From assembly GCF_014202225.1 (NCBI RefSeq), contig NZ_JACHGE010000001.1, positions 973,320 through 1,037,319 of the forward strand: DNA of 64,000 nucleotides, read 5' to 3'. Below are positions 34,745-44,092 of the stretch, piece after piece (positions within the stretch are counted from its first letter, which is position 1; each line of letters begins with the position of its first letter). The notes beneath the pieces are model-generated. The model was not told the DNA's origin and made no database searches. It saw nothing but the letters and a program-made list of their open reading frames with translations. Origin of the DNA: Algibacter amylolyticus (GTDB lineage: Bacteria > Bacteroidota > Bacteroidia > Flavobacteriales > Flavobacteriaceae). A program made the position numbers and the translations under genes.

Positions 34745-36000
34745 AAAAACAATTAGTCCTATTAATTATTCTTGGTTTTGTTTCCTTAGGCATTTATGCC
34801 CAAGAATTGTTAGTTCAAGACTTAAAGGTTCAGGGCAATAAAAGGCTAAAAACAACATTTATAAAAAGTATTTCTACAATAAAAGCAGGTGCCGCATTAG
34901 ATTCTGCAGTTATAAAGCAGGATATTATTAGGTTAAAGCGGCTGCCTTCTGTGGCACACGTATATTTTCAGGTTTTTCCTGCGGAGGACAATCAGTATAA
35001 CGTGTTTTATAATATTGAAGAAAATTTCACACTCATTCCATCGGCTAATATTTACACCACTAACGATGATGAATTTGCCTATAGATTAGGACTCTACGAA
35101 TTTAATCTGTTAGGTAGGTCTATAGCATTTGGAGCGTTTTACCAAAAGGATATTTATAGTAGTTATGCGTTGAATTTTAGGGCTCCTTTTTTGTTTTCCA
35201 ATAAAGCTGGTCTTGCTGTTAATCTTCAAGACTTAACAACCCAAGAACCGGTGTTTTTTCAAGATGAAACGGCTAATTACAAATACAGAAATAAATCCAT
35301 TGAGGCTTTAGGTTTGTATCAATTTAACTTTACAAATAGGCTAGAGTTAGGTTTTAATTACTTTGTTGAAGATTATAAGTTTAAAGGCGAAAATGTAAAC
35401 AACAGACCTGAGTTAAATGTAAATAAATGGCTGGTAAAGGGTATTTATGAGTATAATAATTTAGATTATTGCTACCAATATATTTCTGGTTTTAAGAGTC
35501 AGTTTAACTTCCAATATGTTACATCAACAAACGATATGTTAACCGATTTTTTTATAGGTTGGAATGATTTCTTTTTGTTTAAACGTGTAGGGGAAAAAGG
35601 AAATTGGGCCAATAGATTGCGCATGGGTTTAGCAACTAATAACGAGACGCCATTTGCGCCGTTTTCGGTAGATAATAATTTGAATGTTCGTGGTGTTGGA
35701 AATACTATAGATAGAGGTACGGGCGTGATTGTTTTAAATACAGAATACAGACAAACTCTTTTTGAAAAAGATTGGTTTGTTTTGCAAGGCAATGCTTTTG
35801 TTGATGCTGGTTCATGGCGAAACCCAGGAGGAGAGGTTAACGATTTTACTAATTCTGAAAATGTAAAAGTATACCCAGGTTTAGGGCTTCGGTTTATGCA
35901 TAAAAAAATATATAACGCTATCTTTAGAATCGATTACGGTTATGGAATATCCAAAAATGCAACCAAAGGTTTTGTGTTTGGAATTGGACAATATTTTTAG
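34741..36000 (+). CDS. Omp85/BamA-TamA family outer-membrane protein
   Basis: A 419-residue protein with a signal peptide (LGIYAQ) and one or two POTRA-like repeats near the start (VQDLKVQGNKRLK...). The C-terminal barrel ends in Phe (FVFGIGQYF) and has a late NVRGVGN motif, a reduced version of the conserved barrel-loop VRGY/F. It is shorter than BamA (about 800), so it is more like TamA/FhaC-type or a flavobacterial variant. It probably works with the lipoprotein encoded just upstream. The start overlaps that gene's restored stop by four bases. Confidence 0.82.
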   Translation: MKKQLVLLIILGFVSLGIYAQELLVQDLKVQGNKRLKTTFIKSISTIKAGAALDSAVIKQDIIRLKRLPSVAHVYFQVFPAEDNQYNVFYNIEENFTLIPSANIYTTNDDEFAYRLGLYEFNLLGRSIAFGAFYQKDIYSSYALNFRAPFLFSNKAGLAVNLQDLTTQEPVFFQDETANYKYRNKSIEALGLYQFNFTNRLELGFNYFVEDYKFKGENVNNRPELNVNKWLVKGIYEYNNLDYCYQYISGFKSQFNFQYVTSTNDMLTDFFIGWNDFFLFKRVGEKGNWANRLRMGLATNNETPFAPFSVDNNLNVRGVGNTIDRGTGVIVLNTEYRQTLFEKDWFVLQGNAFVDAGSWRNPGGEVNDFTNSENVKVYPGLGLRFMHKKIYNAIFRIDYGYGISKNATKGFVFGIGQYF

Positions 36001-36038
36001 AGCTTGCTAAAAACATGAATTTGTTTTCAACAAGCTCT
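35999..36038. terminator. Weak hairpin between the Omp85-type gene and pyruvate carboxylase
   Basis: AGAGCTTG pairs with CAAGCTCT across a loop of about 24 bases. The T-tract is poor, so this is only a possible shared terminator of the converging genes. Confidence 0.3.
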
Positions 36039-36069
36039 AATAATACTTATAAAATAAAGCTGTTGTTGG

Positions 36070-39000
36070 TTATTCTAAAACAACAACTAAATCTTCAGAA
36101 TTAACCATAAATCCTGTTTTTAAAACAATTTTCTTTACTGTAGCATCTGTAGCAGCGGTAATGGTAGTCTCCATTTTCATGGCTTCAATAATAAATAGCG
36201 GTTGGTTTTTTACCACCTTTTCACCGCGTTTTACTAAAATTGTAGATAACATACCTTGTAAAGGCGCACCTATTTGGTTGTCGTCTGTTTTATCAGCTTT
36301 TACATTTTCAACCTTATCAATCTTAATTGACGTATCTTTAATTTCTACACTTCTACCTTGTCCGTTTACTTTAAAATAAACCGTAACCATACCGTCGGCA
36401 TTCGGTTTTCCAATAGAATCTAAAGTCACTAATAGTGTTTTACCTTTATCCAATTCCATGATGATTTCCTCGCCTACTTCCATGCCATAAAAGAAATTCT
36501 TCGTTGGTAAATTCATAAGGTTATCATACTTTAAATGCTTGTTAAAGGCATCTGTAAATACTTTAGGATACAATTGGTACGATAAGAAATCGGTAAAATC
36601 GATGGTTCTACTTAAATCGTGTTCAAATATTTTTTTAAACGCTTTATATTCTGCATCAATATCTAAAGGCGGAATATGTGCATTCGGTCTATCCGTATAT
36701 GGTGCTTGGTCTTTTAAAATAAGCTTTTGTAACGCTTTAGGGAATCCTCCAACCGGCTGACCTAAATCGCCTTTAAAGAAATCGACTACCGATTGTGGGA
36801 ACGAAATACTATCACCGCGCTCTATAACATCTTCAACGGTTAAATTATTACTTACTAAATATTGAGCCATATCTCCAACCACTTTAGAGCTTGGAGTTAC
36901 CTTTACAATATCTCCAAATAGTGCATTTACTTTGCTGTACATGGCTGTAATTTCATGAAAACGATCTTCCAGTCCTAAGCCACGTGCTTGTGGTTTTAAG
37001 TTGGAATATTGTCCACCAGGAATTTCATGTTTAAAAACCTCGCCAGAACCAGATTTTAAGCCCGATTCAAAAGGATAATAATACTCTCTAACCGCTTCCC
37101 AGTAATTTGAATATTCGTTTAATGAATCGATATTAATACTACTAGCGCGATCTTGAAATTTCATCATCTCTACAACCGAATTAAAATTAGGTTGCGATGT
37201 TAATCCAGATAAACCACCAAGAGCCACATCAACCACATCTACACCAGCCTCAATAGCTTTTAAGTAGGTTGCCGATTGAATGGATGAGGTATCGTGTGTA
37301 TGTAAATGAATTGGAATGTTTAACTCTGCTTTTAAAGCTGAAATAAGCTCGTAAGCGGCATAAGGTTTTAATAAACCTGCCATATCTTTTACACCTAAAA
37401 TATGGGCACCTGTAGCTTCAATTTCTTTAGCGAGGTTTACGTAATATTTTAAGTTGTACTTTGTGTTTTCGGGGTTTAAAATATCGTTAGTATAGCATAT
37501 AGAACCTTCGGCTAAACCATCAGTTCGTGTTCTAACATGCTCAATACAAGGGCCAAGAGATTTCATCCAGTTTAAGGAATCGAAAATTCTAAACACATCA
37601 ACACCGTTTTCCCAAGATTGTTCAACAAATTCACCAATTAAATTATCGGAATATGCCTTGTATCCTACGCCGTTTGAGCCTCGAATTAGCATTTGTAATA
37701 ATACATTAGGCATGGCTTTACGCAGTGCACGAAGTCTTTCCCAAGGGTTTTCTTGTAAAAAACGTAAGCAAACATCAAATGTAGCGCCTCCCCAAACTTC
37801 CATACTAAATATATCGGGATGGTTTTTTGCGTAACCTTCGGCAACTTTTAGCATATCGTAAGTACGCATTCTGGTAGCCAATAAACTTTGGTGCGCATCG
37901 CGCATGGTGGTATCGGTAAAATGAACTTTCTTTTCATTTAATAACCATTGCGAAAATTTTTCAGGGCCTAGTTTTGTTAGTAAATCCTTAGTGCCTTCAG
38001 GGTATTGGGCATCGGGATCAAATTTTGGTACTTTAGGTTTTACAAATGTTTTAGAAGGATCAACCTTTTTAACATCGGCATTTCCGTTTACAATAACATC
38101 ACCTAAATAGGTAATTAATTTTGTAGCCCTATTTCTAGGTGCTTTAAAAATAAATAAATCGGGATTAGATTTTATAAAGTTTACTGTAACCTTTCCTTCT
38201 CTAAAAGTATTGTGTTTTAAAATATTATCAAGAAAAGGCATATTGGTTTTTACACCTCTAATTCTAAACTCTGCTAAAGCACGACGAATTTTTCTACTCG
38301 CACCATCAAGGGTTCTGCCATGAGCGGTAACCTTAACTAACATAGAATCGAAAAATGGCGAAATTGTAGCGCCTTGATAAATACTACCTGCATCTAGTCG
38401 AATTCCAAATCCTGATGCACTTCGGTAAGCCGAAACAGTCCCATAATCGGGTTTAAAATCGTTTTGAGGGTCTTCGGTTGTAATACGGCATTGCAGCGCA
38501 AAACCACTCATTGAAATAGAGTCTTGGTTTGCAATTTTAATTTCCTCGTCGGCCAATTTATAACCACCAGCAATATATAATTGTGTTTTTATTAAATCGA
38601 TATTCGTTACAACCTCTGTAACGGTGTGCTCCACTTGCACTCTCGGGTTTACTTCAATAAAGTATATAGAATCATCGTCATCTACCAAAAACTCAACAGT
38701 ACCAATATTATTATAATTTACGGCTTTACATATTTTAATAGCATAGTCGTATAAGTGTTGCTTAGTGTCTTGGCTTAGTCCAAAAGATGGCGCAAATTCA
38801 ATTACTTTTTGGTAACGTCTTTGCACAGAGCAATCGCGCTCAAATAAATGCACCATATTGCCATGGCTATCTGCAACTATTTGAATTTCAATATGCTTAG
38901 GGTTTTCAACAAATTTCTCTAAAAAAACGGTATCGTCGCCAAAAGCATTTAAGGCTTCACGCTTACTTTCATTAAAAGCGCCTTTTAATTCTTCTTCCTT

Positions 39001-39522
39001 TCTTATAACTCGCATACCACGACCACCACCACCAGAAGCTGCTTTAAGCATAATAGGGTAGCCAATTTTTTTAGCTTCCGAAATGGCAACTTTAATATCT
39101 GATAAAGGCTCTACGTTACTTTGTATAATAGGAATGTTATTATCTACAGCGACTTGTTTAGCCGTAATTTTATCGCCTAAAGACTTTAAAACAGATACTT
39201 TAGGACCAATAAAAATTATACCATTATCCTCGCAAGCTTGAGCAAAATCTGCATTTTCCGATAGAAATCCATAACCAGGATGTATCGCATCAACATTATT
39301 GGCTAAAGCTACTTTTATAAGGGCAGCAATATTTAAATAGGGTTTTAAAGGTTCGTTATCTTCACCAATTTGGTAAGATTCGTCTGCCTTGTACCTATGT
39401 AAGGAATACCTGTCTTCAAAAGTGTATATTCCAACTGTTTTTATATTAATTTCTGTGCAAGCTCTAAAAATTCTAATCGCAATTTCGCCACGATTTGCTA
39501 CAAGTACCTTTTTAATTTTCAA
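36070..39522 (-). CDS. pyc: Pyruvate carboxylase
   Basis: A single 1150-residue chain with all domains. The biotin carboxylase part (about 1-450) has the ATP loop MLKAASGGGGRGMR and VEVNPRVQVEHTVTE-like segments. The carboxyltransferase barrel (about 530-800) has the metal-binding start FTDTTMRDAHQSLLATRMR. The C-terminal biotin carrier carries EAMKMET, with the biotinylated Lys near residue 1115. It makes oxaloacetate from pyruvate, bicarbonate and ATP for anaplerosis. It is monocistronic, with a 150-base upstream region in which I see no full promoter. Confidence 0.95.
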   Translation of the reverse strand: MKIKKVLVANRGEIAIRIFRACTEINIKTVGIYTFEDRYSLHRYKADESYQIGEDNEPLKPYLNIAALIKVALANNVDAIHPGYGFLSENADFAQACEDNGIIFIGPKVSVLKSLGDKITAKQVAVDNNIPIIQSNVEPLSDIKVAISEAKKIGYPIMLKAASGGGGRGMRVIRKEEELKGAFNESKREALNAFGDDTVFLEKFVENPKHIEIQIVADSHGNMVHLFERDCSVQRRYQKVIEFAPSFGLSQDTKQHLYDYAIKICKAVNYNNIGTVEFLVDDDDSIYFIEVNPRVQVEHTVTEVVTNIDLIKTQLYIAGGYKLADEEIKIANQDSISMSGFALQCRITTEDPQNDFKPDYGTVSAYRSASGFGIRLDAGSIYQGATISPFFDSMLVKVTAHGRTLDGASRKIRRALAEFRIRGVKTNMPFLDNILKHNTFREGKVTVNFIKSNPDLFIFKAPRNRATKLITYLGDVIVNGNADVKKVDPSKTFVKPKVPKFDPDAQYPEGTKDLLTKLGPEKFSQWLLNEKKVHFTDTTMRDAHQSLLATRMRTYDMLKVAEGYAKNHPDIFSMEVWGGATFDVCLRFLQENPWERLRALRKAMPNVLLQMLIRGSNGVGYKAYSDNLIGEFVEQSWENGVDVFRIFDSLNWMKSLGPCIEHVRTRTDGLAEGSICYTNDILNPENTKYNLKYYVNLAKEIEATGAHILGVKDMAGLLKPYAAYELISALKAELNIPIHLHTHDTSSIQSATYLKAIEAGVDVVDVALGGLSGLTSQPNFNSVVEMMKFQDRASSINIDSLNEYSNYWEAVREYYYPFESGLKSGSGEVFKHEIPGGQYSNLKPQARGLGLEDRFHEITAMYSKVNALFGDIVKVTPSSKVVGDMAQYLVSNNLTVEDVIERGDSISFPQSVVDFFKGDLGQPVGGFPKALQKLILKDQAPYTDRPNAHIPPLDIDAEYKAFKKIFEHDLSRTIDFTDFLSYQLYPKVFTDAFNKHLKYDNLMNLPTKNFFYGMEVGEEIIMELDKGKTLLVTLDSIGKPNADGMVTVYFKVNGQGRSVEIKDTSIKIDKVENVKADKTDDNQIGAPLQGMLSTILVKRGEKVVKNQPLFIIEAMKMETTITAATDATVKKIVLKTGFMVNSEDLVVVLE

Positions 39523-39694
39523 TGTTGTCGTGTTTTTTTAGTTTGTAATAGTTGCACTAAAGATACTTAAAGTCCATGTATATATCATTGCTCTAATCAT
39601 GCAAAAAGTTGTGAAATTCCATTTTTAATCTAAATTTAATGTAATAGTTAAGAGGTTTTAATGGATTCTACTAAATTTGCTAAAAAAAAAGGGT

Positions 39695-40423
39695 ATGCGC
39701 ATTTTTGCAATTGGAGATATTCATGGTGGATTAAAAGCTTTAATTCAAGTATTAAATAAAATTGAAGTTAAGGATGAAGATACTTTAATCTTTGTTGGCG
39801 ATTATGTTGATGGCTGGAGCGAATCGGCACAGGTTATTCAGTTTTTAATAGAGCTTTCTCAAAAAATAAATTGCATTTTTATAAAAGGTAATCATGATGT
39901 TTGGTGTGAAGAATGGTTGCGAAGCGGTGAGGTAAATCAAACCTGGTATATTCATGGCGGAAAAGAAACTATGGATAGTTATCAGGGGTTTTCTGATGCA
40001 GATAAGAAAGCACATTTAGAGTTGTTTGAAAGCATGCCACTTTACCATTTAGATGATGAAAACAGGTTGTTTTTACATGCCGGATTTACATCGATGCATG
40101 GCGTAACTAGAGAGGTTTTTAAAAACACCTTGTATTTTGATAGAACCTTATGGGAAATGGCGTTAACCTTAGATAAAAGTATTGATAAAGACTCTAATAT
40201 TTATCCAAATAGATTAAAACATTATAAAGAGATTTTTATTGGGCATACACCTACCACTAATTTTGATTGCGATGTGCCTATGAACGCTGCAAACGTATGG
40301 AATATCGATACAGGTGCTGCCTTTACCGGAAAAATAGCTGCTGTTAATGTGAATACAAAAGAAGTCTTTCAGAGTGATAACTTACCAGGATTATATCCTA
40401 ATGAAAAAGGTAGAAATAAGTAA
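39695..40423 (+). CDS. Calcineurin-type metallophosphoesterase (Ser/Thr phosphatase-like)
   Basis: The start is set at ATG 39695 (MRIFAIGDIHGG). A TTG at 39677 would add six Lys-rich residues and would overlap a -7 box. All metal motifs are canonical: GDIHGG, VGDYVDGW, KGNHDVW, LHAG and GHTPTTNFD. The 242-residue length fits small bacterial PPP-type phosphatases. A TAAATTTG box at 39672-39679 is just upstream, implying a short leader. It contrasts with the divergent phosphoesterase at 45.2 kb. Confidence 0.85.
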   Translation: MRIFAIGDIHGGLKALIQVLNKIEVKDEDTLIFVGDYVDGWSESAQVIQFLIELSQKINCIFIKGNHDVWCEEWLRSGEVNQTWYIHGGKETMDSYQGFSDADKKAHLELFESMPLYHLDDENRLFLHAGFTSMHGVTREVFKNTLYFDRTLWEMALTLDKSIDKDSNIYPNRLKHYKEIFIGHTPTTNFDCDVPMNAANVWNIDTGAAFTGKIAAVNVNTKEVFQSDNLPGLYPNEKGRNK

Positions 40424-40426
40424 AAA

Positions 40427-41206
40427 CTAACCAACGTTTTTCTTATAATAGCTATAAATTTCATCGGCATTGGCACCAAGCCATTTTTTTAAATAGATGT
40501 TCCAATAGAAATATTGCAGTTTCAAAACGCCGTGTTTTCGATACATTCTTGCTGACGATTTAAGTTTTTTATTTATCACTACAAATTGTTTTCTGGCGTA
40601 CAATTCATTTATTAAAATATTATCCTCGTAAATACAATAGTTCTCATCAAATTGTCCAATAGCCTTAAATAACGATTTTGTTATAAATTGGCTTTGGTCG
40701 CCACCTCTGCATGCTCGCCAATTAAATTTTGTAAACCAACTAGCTAAACGCAACCACCAATGCGAGCTATCGAATTGCATCCTAAAACAGCCTGCTTCAT
40801 TACCTTTTTTTACTTGATTTAAAATGTGTCGGTCGAAATTTTTAGGAGGAAACGAATCGGCATGTAAAAAGTACAGAATATCTCCCGATGCCATTTTTGC
40901 ACCTAAATTCATTTGTTTTGCTCTGCCTTTTTCAGAATTTAAAAGCAGGATGGAAGTTTCTGTTTTTTCGTCGGTTATGGTTTTTTTGTCTATAACCGAG
41001 TTGTCAATATAATTAAAGGCCTTTTTGTTTGAGGTTTTCGTGAAGTTTGAGAAATCTTGAACAATACGTTTTGTATTATCTTTACTGCCACCATCAACAA
41101 TAATAATTTCTCTAGTTATTGTAGCTGATGAATTTGCTAGTAAATGCTCTAGTAATTTGCCAATTTGGGCTTCTTCGTTTAAGGTTGGAATAATAATGCT
41201 TATCAT
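40427..41206 (-). CDS. Family 2 glycosyltransferase, arsenosugar type (TIGR04283-like)
   Basis: A 259-residue GT2 with IIPTLNEEAQIG, IIVDGGSKDNT, GRAKQMNLG and FLHADSFPP. The combination GRAxQMNxG plus HAD is typical of the subfamily annotated as arsenosugar biosynthesis glycosyltransferase. An insertion of about 25 residues after QDFSNF is unusual. It is the last gene of a 13-gene minus-strand island, and the gene at 44.1 kb supplies the usual second partner. The sugar donor and acceptor are not known from sequence. Confidence 0.84.
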   Translation of the reverse strand: MISIIIPTLNEEAQIGKLLEHLLANSSATITREIIIVDGGSKDNTKRIVQDFSNFTKTSNKKAFNYIDNSVIDKKTITDEKTETSILLLNSEKGRAKQMNLGAKMASGDILYFLHADSFPPKNFDRHILNQVKKGNEAGCFRMQFDSSHWWLRLASWFTKFNWRACRGGDQSQFITKSLFKAIGQFDENYCIYEDNILINELYARKQFVVINKKLKSSARMYRKHGVLKLQYFYWNIYLKKWLGANADEIYSYYKKNVG

Positions 41207-41239
41207 GGTAATGCTTACGAAAAAATACTAGATTCAGTT

Positions 41240-42106
41240 TTATTCATTTAAGTCCCAATTATAATCTTTATAACTTTTTTTCGCTTTCGCGAAAATGGTA
41301 ATAGCAGAATACCTGTTTAGAAAATCTATTAAACTGCCATGTTGTTTAAAATCCTTTGAAAACCACTGAAAAATCTTTGATATTTTAATGCTATTTTCTG
41401 AAATGTTATTACGAGTAGAATCACTTAAAAACGCTTTAGTTGCCACATTTAATTGATTGTTTATGGTTTGACTCGTAAAGGCTTCGTTTTGTAATTTAGG
41501 GCACGAAAAAGAAGCACATACAATAGCGAAATGAATTCTAGGATCGTCCATTTTTCTTAAAATATCATGTTCAATCTCATTAAGATTATACCATGTATTT
41601 CCTAATTTCCAGAACCGTTGGTCCCAAGGATTTTTTATGTCCTTTATGCTTTTTATTGGGTAATGACGCAGAATTAAATCGACCGTTAACGCATTGTAAG
41701 TATTAATCCAATAGGCTAATTTCTCTTCTTTTAACCAAGAGTTATCTGGTACATGGTTACCTAGTTTTGTAATGTATGTTGTAAGGGCTTTTCTGTCTGT
41801 TTTAAAACCTTTATAATTTACGTTTCCTTGAGCTGAAACATGTTTTTGTAGTAAACTATCCCAATCGTTATGATTAAGTGTGCTTGGTGCTACTTCCTGA
41901 GTTTGGTGTTCTATGTTATTTGTGCGTTCGGGTGCTTTGGTTGCAGGTGTTTCAGGGGCAGAATCAGTAGGTGTGGTTTGTTCTGTAACCACCTGCTCTG
42001 TTTTTTCTATGGGCGGAGTTTTTGCAATAGGCTGCTCGGTAATATTTTTTGTTCCAGCGCAAGAAAATAACAGCAGAACTAGTGTAATAACAAATAGATA
42101 TTTCAT
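41240..42106 (-). CDS. DUF547 lipoprotein of the arsenosugar island
   Basis: A 288-residue lipoprotein (LLLFSCAGT). Residues 25-80 form a Pro/Thr/Glu-rich linker (about 55 residues of low complexity). The DUF547 domain follows, with YWINTYNALTVDLILRH, NEIEHDILRK and FAIVCASFSCPKL. The function of DUF547 is unknown. A second family member at 31.3 kb has a signal peptide but no linker. It is co-directional with the glycosyltransferase downstream. Confidence 0.8.
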   Translation of the reverse strand: MKYLFVITLVLLLFSCAGTKNITEQPIAKTPPIEKTEQVVTEQTTPTDSAPETPATKAPERTNNIEHQTQEVAPSTLNHNDWDSLLQKHVSAQGNVNYKGFKTDRKALTTYITKLGNHVPDNSWLKEEKLAYWINTYNALTVDLILRHYPIKSIKDIKNPWDQRFWKLGNTWYNLNEIEHDILRKMDDPRIHFAIVCASFSCPKLQNEAFTSQTINNQLNVATKAFLSDSTRNNISENSIKISKIFQWFSKDFKQHGSLIDFLNRYSAITIFAKAKKSYKDYNWDLNE

Positions 42107-42116
42107 TTAGAGTGTT

Positions 42117-43025
42117 TTAACCATCGGAATCAGATTCCGATTTTTTTGAGAACATGGGGTAAAGTTCTTGTTTTATAAAGTCCTTTGGGAAATGTTCGTC
42201 GCCCGGAAACCCAAGTTCAATATCCTTTCCATTGTGTGGGATATATTTTGTTTTAAATAAATAATCCCAAATACTTAAGGTTAGTCCGTAATTAACACCA
42301 AACCTAACATGATTGGGTAAGGTTTTTACATGGTGCCAGATATGCATTTTCGGGTTATTAAAAATGTATTTAAAAATGCCGTAATCCCACCCTAAATTGG
42401 CATGGTTTAAATGCCCAACGGTAATGGCAAAAAAGTAAACGATTGCCACATCGTTAGCATTGTAATTACCAATAATAGCAATAGGGATGTAAAGCAGGGA
42501 TTTATAAACAACAGGTTCCATCCAATGGTACCTTAGGTGCGCAGCAAACCCCATTTCTTTAACAGAGTGGTGTACTTTATGGAAATTCCATAAAAACGGG
42601 AATCTATGTAAAAGTCTATGCGTATTCCACTGTACAAAATCTGAAACTATAAAGAATACGAGTAAACCGAGCCATTTGGGTAAATTATTGACATCGAAAA
42701 GTTGAAAGCTTTCTAGCGATAAACCTATATTTTGTAATAACGAATTAAAAAAATGAGCAACGGTGTTAGATAGTGCAATTAATATAATAAGGTTTAAAAG
42801 AAAGAAGTTGAAAAACATGTAAAAGGTATCTAACCAAAAATCTTTCCTGAATATAGATTGGTTTTTCCGCCAGGGGAAAATAATTTCCAGTAACCATACG
42901 GCAATGGATATGACAATTAGTCCATAAAAATAATTATCCCAATGGTTAAGGTCTAATAATTCGTATTTTAGGTAGTTCCAATACCCAGAATAGGATTTTT
43001 TTATGAGTTCTATATAGGTTTCCAT
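42117..43025 (-). CDS. Fatty-acid-hydroxylase / sterol-desaturase family membrane protein
   Basis: A 302-residue membrane protein with about five hydrophobic segments and the complete diiron histidine set: HRLLHRFPFLW, FHKVHHS, GHLNH and HIWHHVK. Family members hydroxylate or desaturate lipid-like substrates with O2 at the membrane. In an arsenosugar island a lipid-modifying oxygenase points to a lipid-linked product, for example an arsenosugar phospholipid, but this is inference. The coding end forms a hairpin with a T-run on the other strand. Confidence 0.84.
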   Translation of the reverse strand: METYIELIKKSYSGYWNYLKYELLDLNHWDNYFYGLIVISIAVWLLEIIFPWRKNQSIFRKDFWLDTFYMFFNFFLLNLIILIALSNTVAHFFNSLLQNIGLSLESFQLFDVNNLPKWLGLLVFFIVSDFVQWNTHRLLHRFPFLWNFHKVHHSVKEMGFAAHLRYHWMEPVVYKSLLYIPIAIIGNYNANDVAIVYFFAITVGHLNHANLGWDYGIFKYIFNNPKMHIWHHVKTLPNHVRFGVNYGLTLSIWDYLFKTKYIPHNGKDIELGFPGDEHFPKDFIKQELYPMFSKKSESDSDG

Positions 43026-43041
43026 GGGTTTGGAGTTTGAA

Positions 43042-43068
43042 CCCTTCAGGTTTTGTAAACCTAAAGGG
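43042..43068 (-). repeat. CCCTTTAGG-type hairpin, second copy
   Basis: The minus-strand sequence CCCTTTAGGTTT pairs with AAACCTGAAGGG across a three-base loop. The arms match those of the terminator at 14704-14736. No T-tract follows here, so it may be a repeat or processing signal, not a terminator. Confidence 0.55.
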
Positions 43069-43107
43069 CCTTATTTGAATACTAATTATATTTACTAGTT
43101 CTACGGT

Positions 43108-43196
43108 GCGTTAGCGATTGTAGTGGCATCCTTTTTTTGCTTTTATAAGTGGCAATAAAAGATATAATGGAAAGCGCGACCCTTGCGGTAACGCCC
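43108..43196 (+). repeat. Intergenic element family A, copy 4
   Basis: Starts GCGTTAGCGATTG and ends GGTAACGCCC, and the outer ends pair. The interior has a distinct stem (CTTTTAT / ATAAAAG) and the shared GGAAAGCGCGACCCTTGCGG. It lies between the nucleoside phosphorylase and hydroxylase genes inside the arsenosugar island, so it may interrupt the operon. Confidence 0.75.
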
Positions 43197-43201
43197 AAAT
43201 G

Positions 43202-44014
43202 TTATAAGCTAATTATTAATTCTTTAAAAAGTGTAACCATATTAGGTTCTGCTTTTTCGGCCATGGCTATAATTTCGGCAATATCTACGGGTGCTAGGTT
43301 ATCTGGATCGCACTCGTCTGTTAACACAGAAACCGCGGCTGCTTTTAAATTTAAATGATTGGCAACTATAATTTCTGGAACCGTGCTCATACCCACAGCA
43401 TCTGCACCTATAATTTTTAACATGCGATATTCGGCTCTGGTTTCCAATTGAGGTCCTACAACACTAGCGTATACGCCTTCGTGCAATGTTATATCATGTT
43501 GCGCTGCAATGGATTTGAATTTAGTATTTATAGAGGCATTGTAAGGCGCGCTCATATCCGCGAAACGCTCACCTAAAAGTTCCACGCCTTTAAAGGCAAG
43601 TGGCGAGCTGCCTTGAAGGTTTATATGGTCGTCAATAAGCATTAATTCGCCTTTTTTAAAGTTAAGGTTTATGGCGCCAGATGCATTTGAAACTAATAAG
43701 GTGTGAATACCTAGTTTTTCCATAACGCGAACAGGGTAGGTGACATCTTGTAGCGAATAGCCTTCGTAAAGGTGAAAGCGCCCTTGCATAACTATTACTT
43801 TTTTACCTCCCATAATACCGTAAATAAGTTTCCCTTTGTGAAACTCGACTGTGGCTGTTGGGAAATTTGGAATGTGGTTATAGCTTGCCTCTTTTATTAT
43901 TTCGACATCGTTAATTAGTTCTCCTAAACCGGTGCCTAAGATAATGCCTATTTCGGGTTTATCGAATCCTTTATCTATTAAGTACTCTACTGTTTCTTCT
44001 ATAAATTGCATCAT
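43202..44014 (-). CDS. Purine nucleoside phosphorylase (trimeric PNP/MTAP type)
   Basis: A 270-residue phosphorylase with the phosphate-binding start GIILGTGLG, the central LLVSNASGAIN, and ETRAEYRMLKIIGADAVGMST. In human 6-oxopurine PNP the base is read by an Asn. Here the matching position reads LTDECDP, with Asp234. This is as in MTAP, which cleaves adenine nucleosides. In an arsenosugar island it may release adenine from a 5'-deoxy-5'-dimethylarsinoyl-adenosine-like compound. That fits the ArsS product but is inference, as Asp also occurs in ordinary bacteroidete PNPs. Confidence 0.88.
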   Translation of the reverse strand: MMQFIEETVEYLIDKGFDKPEIGIILGTGLGELINDVEIIKEASYNHIPNFPTATVEFHKGKLIYGIMGGKKVIVMQGRFHLYEGYSLQDVTYPVRVMEKLGIHTLLVSNASGAINLNFKKGELMLIDDHINLQGSSPLAFKGVELLGERFADMSAPYNASINTKFKSIAAQHDITLHEGVYASVVGPQLETRAEYRMLKIIGADAVGMSTVPEIIVANHLNLKAAAVSVLTDECDPDNLAPVDIAEIIAMAEKAEPNMVTLFKELIISL

Positions 44015-44092
44015 GTTTAATTTTTTAAATAAAATGTTTAAAAACCGAAAACCTATGCATTTGCTTGGTTTTCTTAATTTGAAAGCATTTTT

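Noticed and set aside
42123-42147. Hairpin ATCGGAATC/GATTCCGAT followed by T-run
   Set aside because: The T-run is on the plus strand, where no gene ends. The bases encode the C-terminus of the hydroxylase on minus, so a terminator role is not supported.
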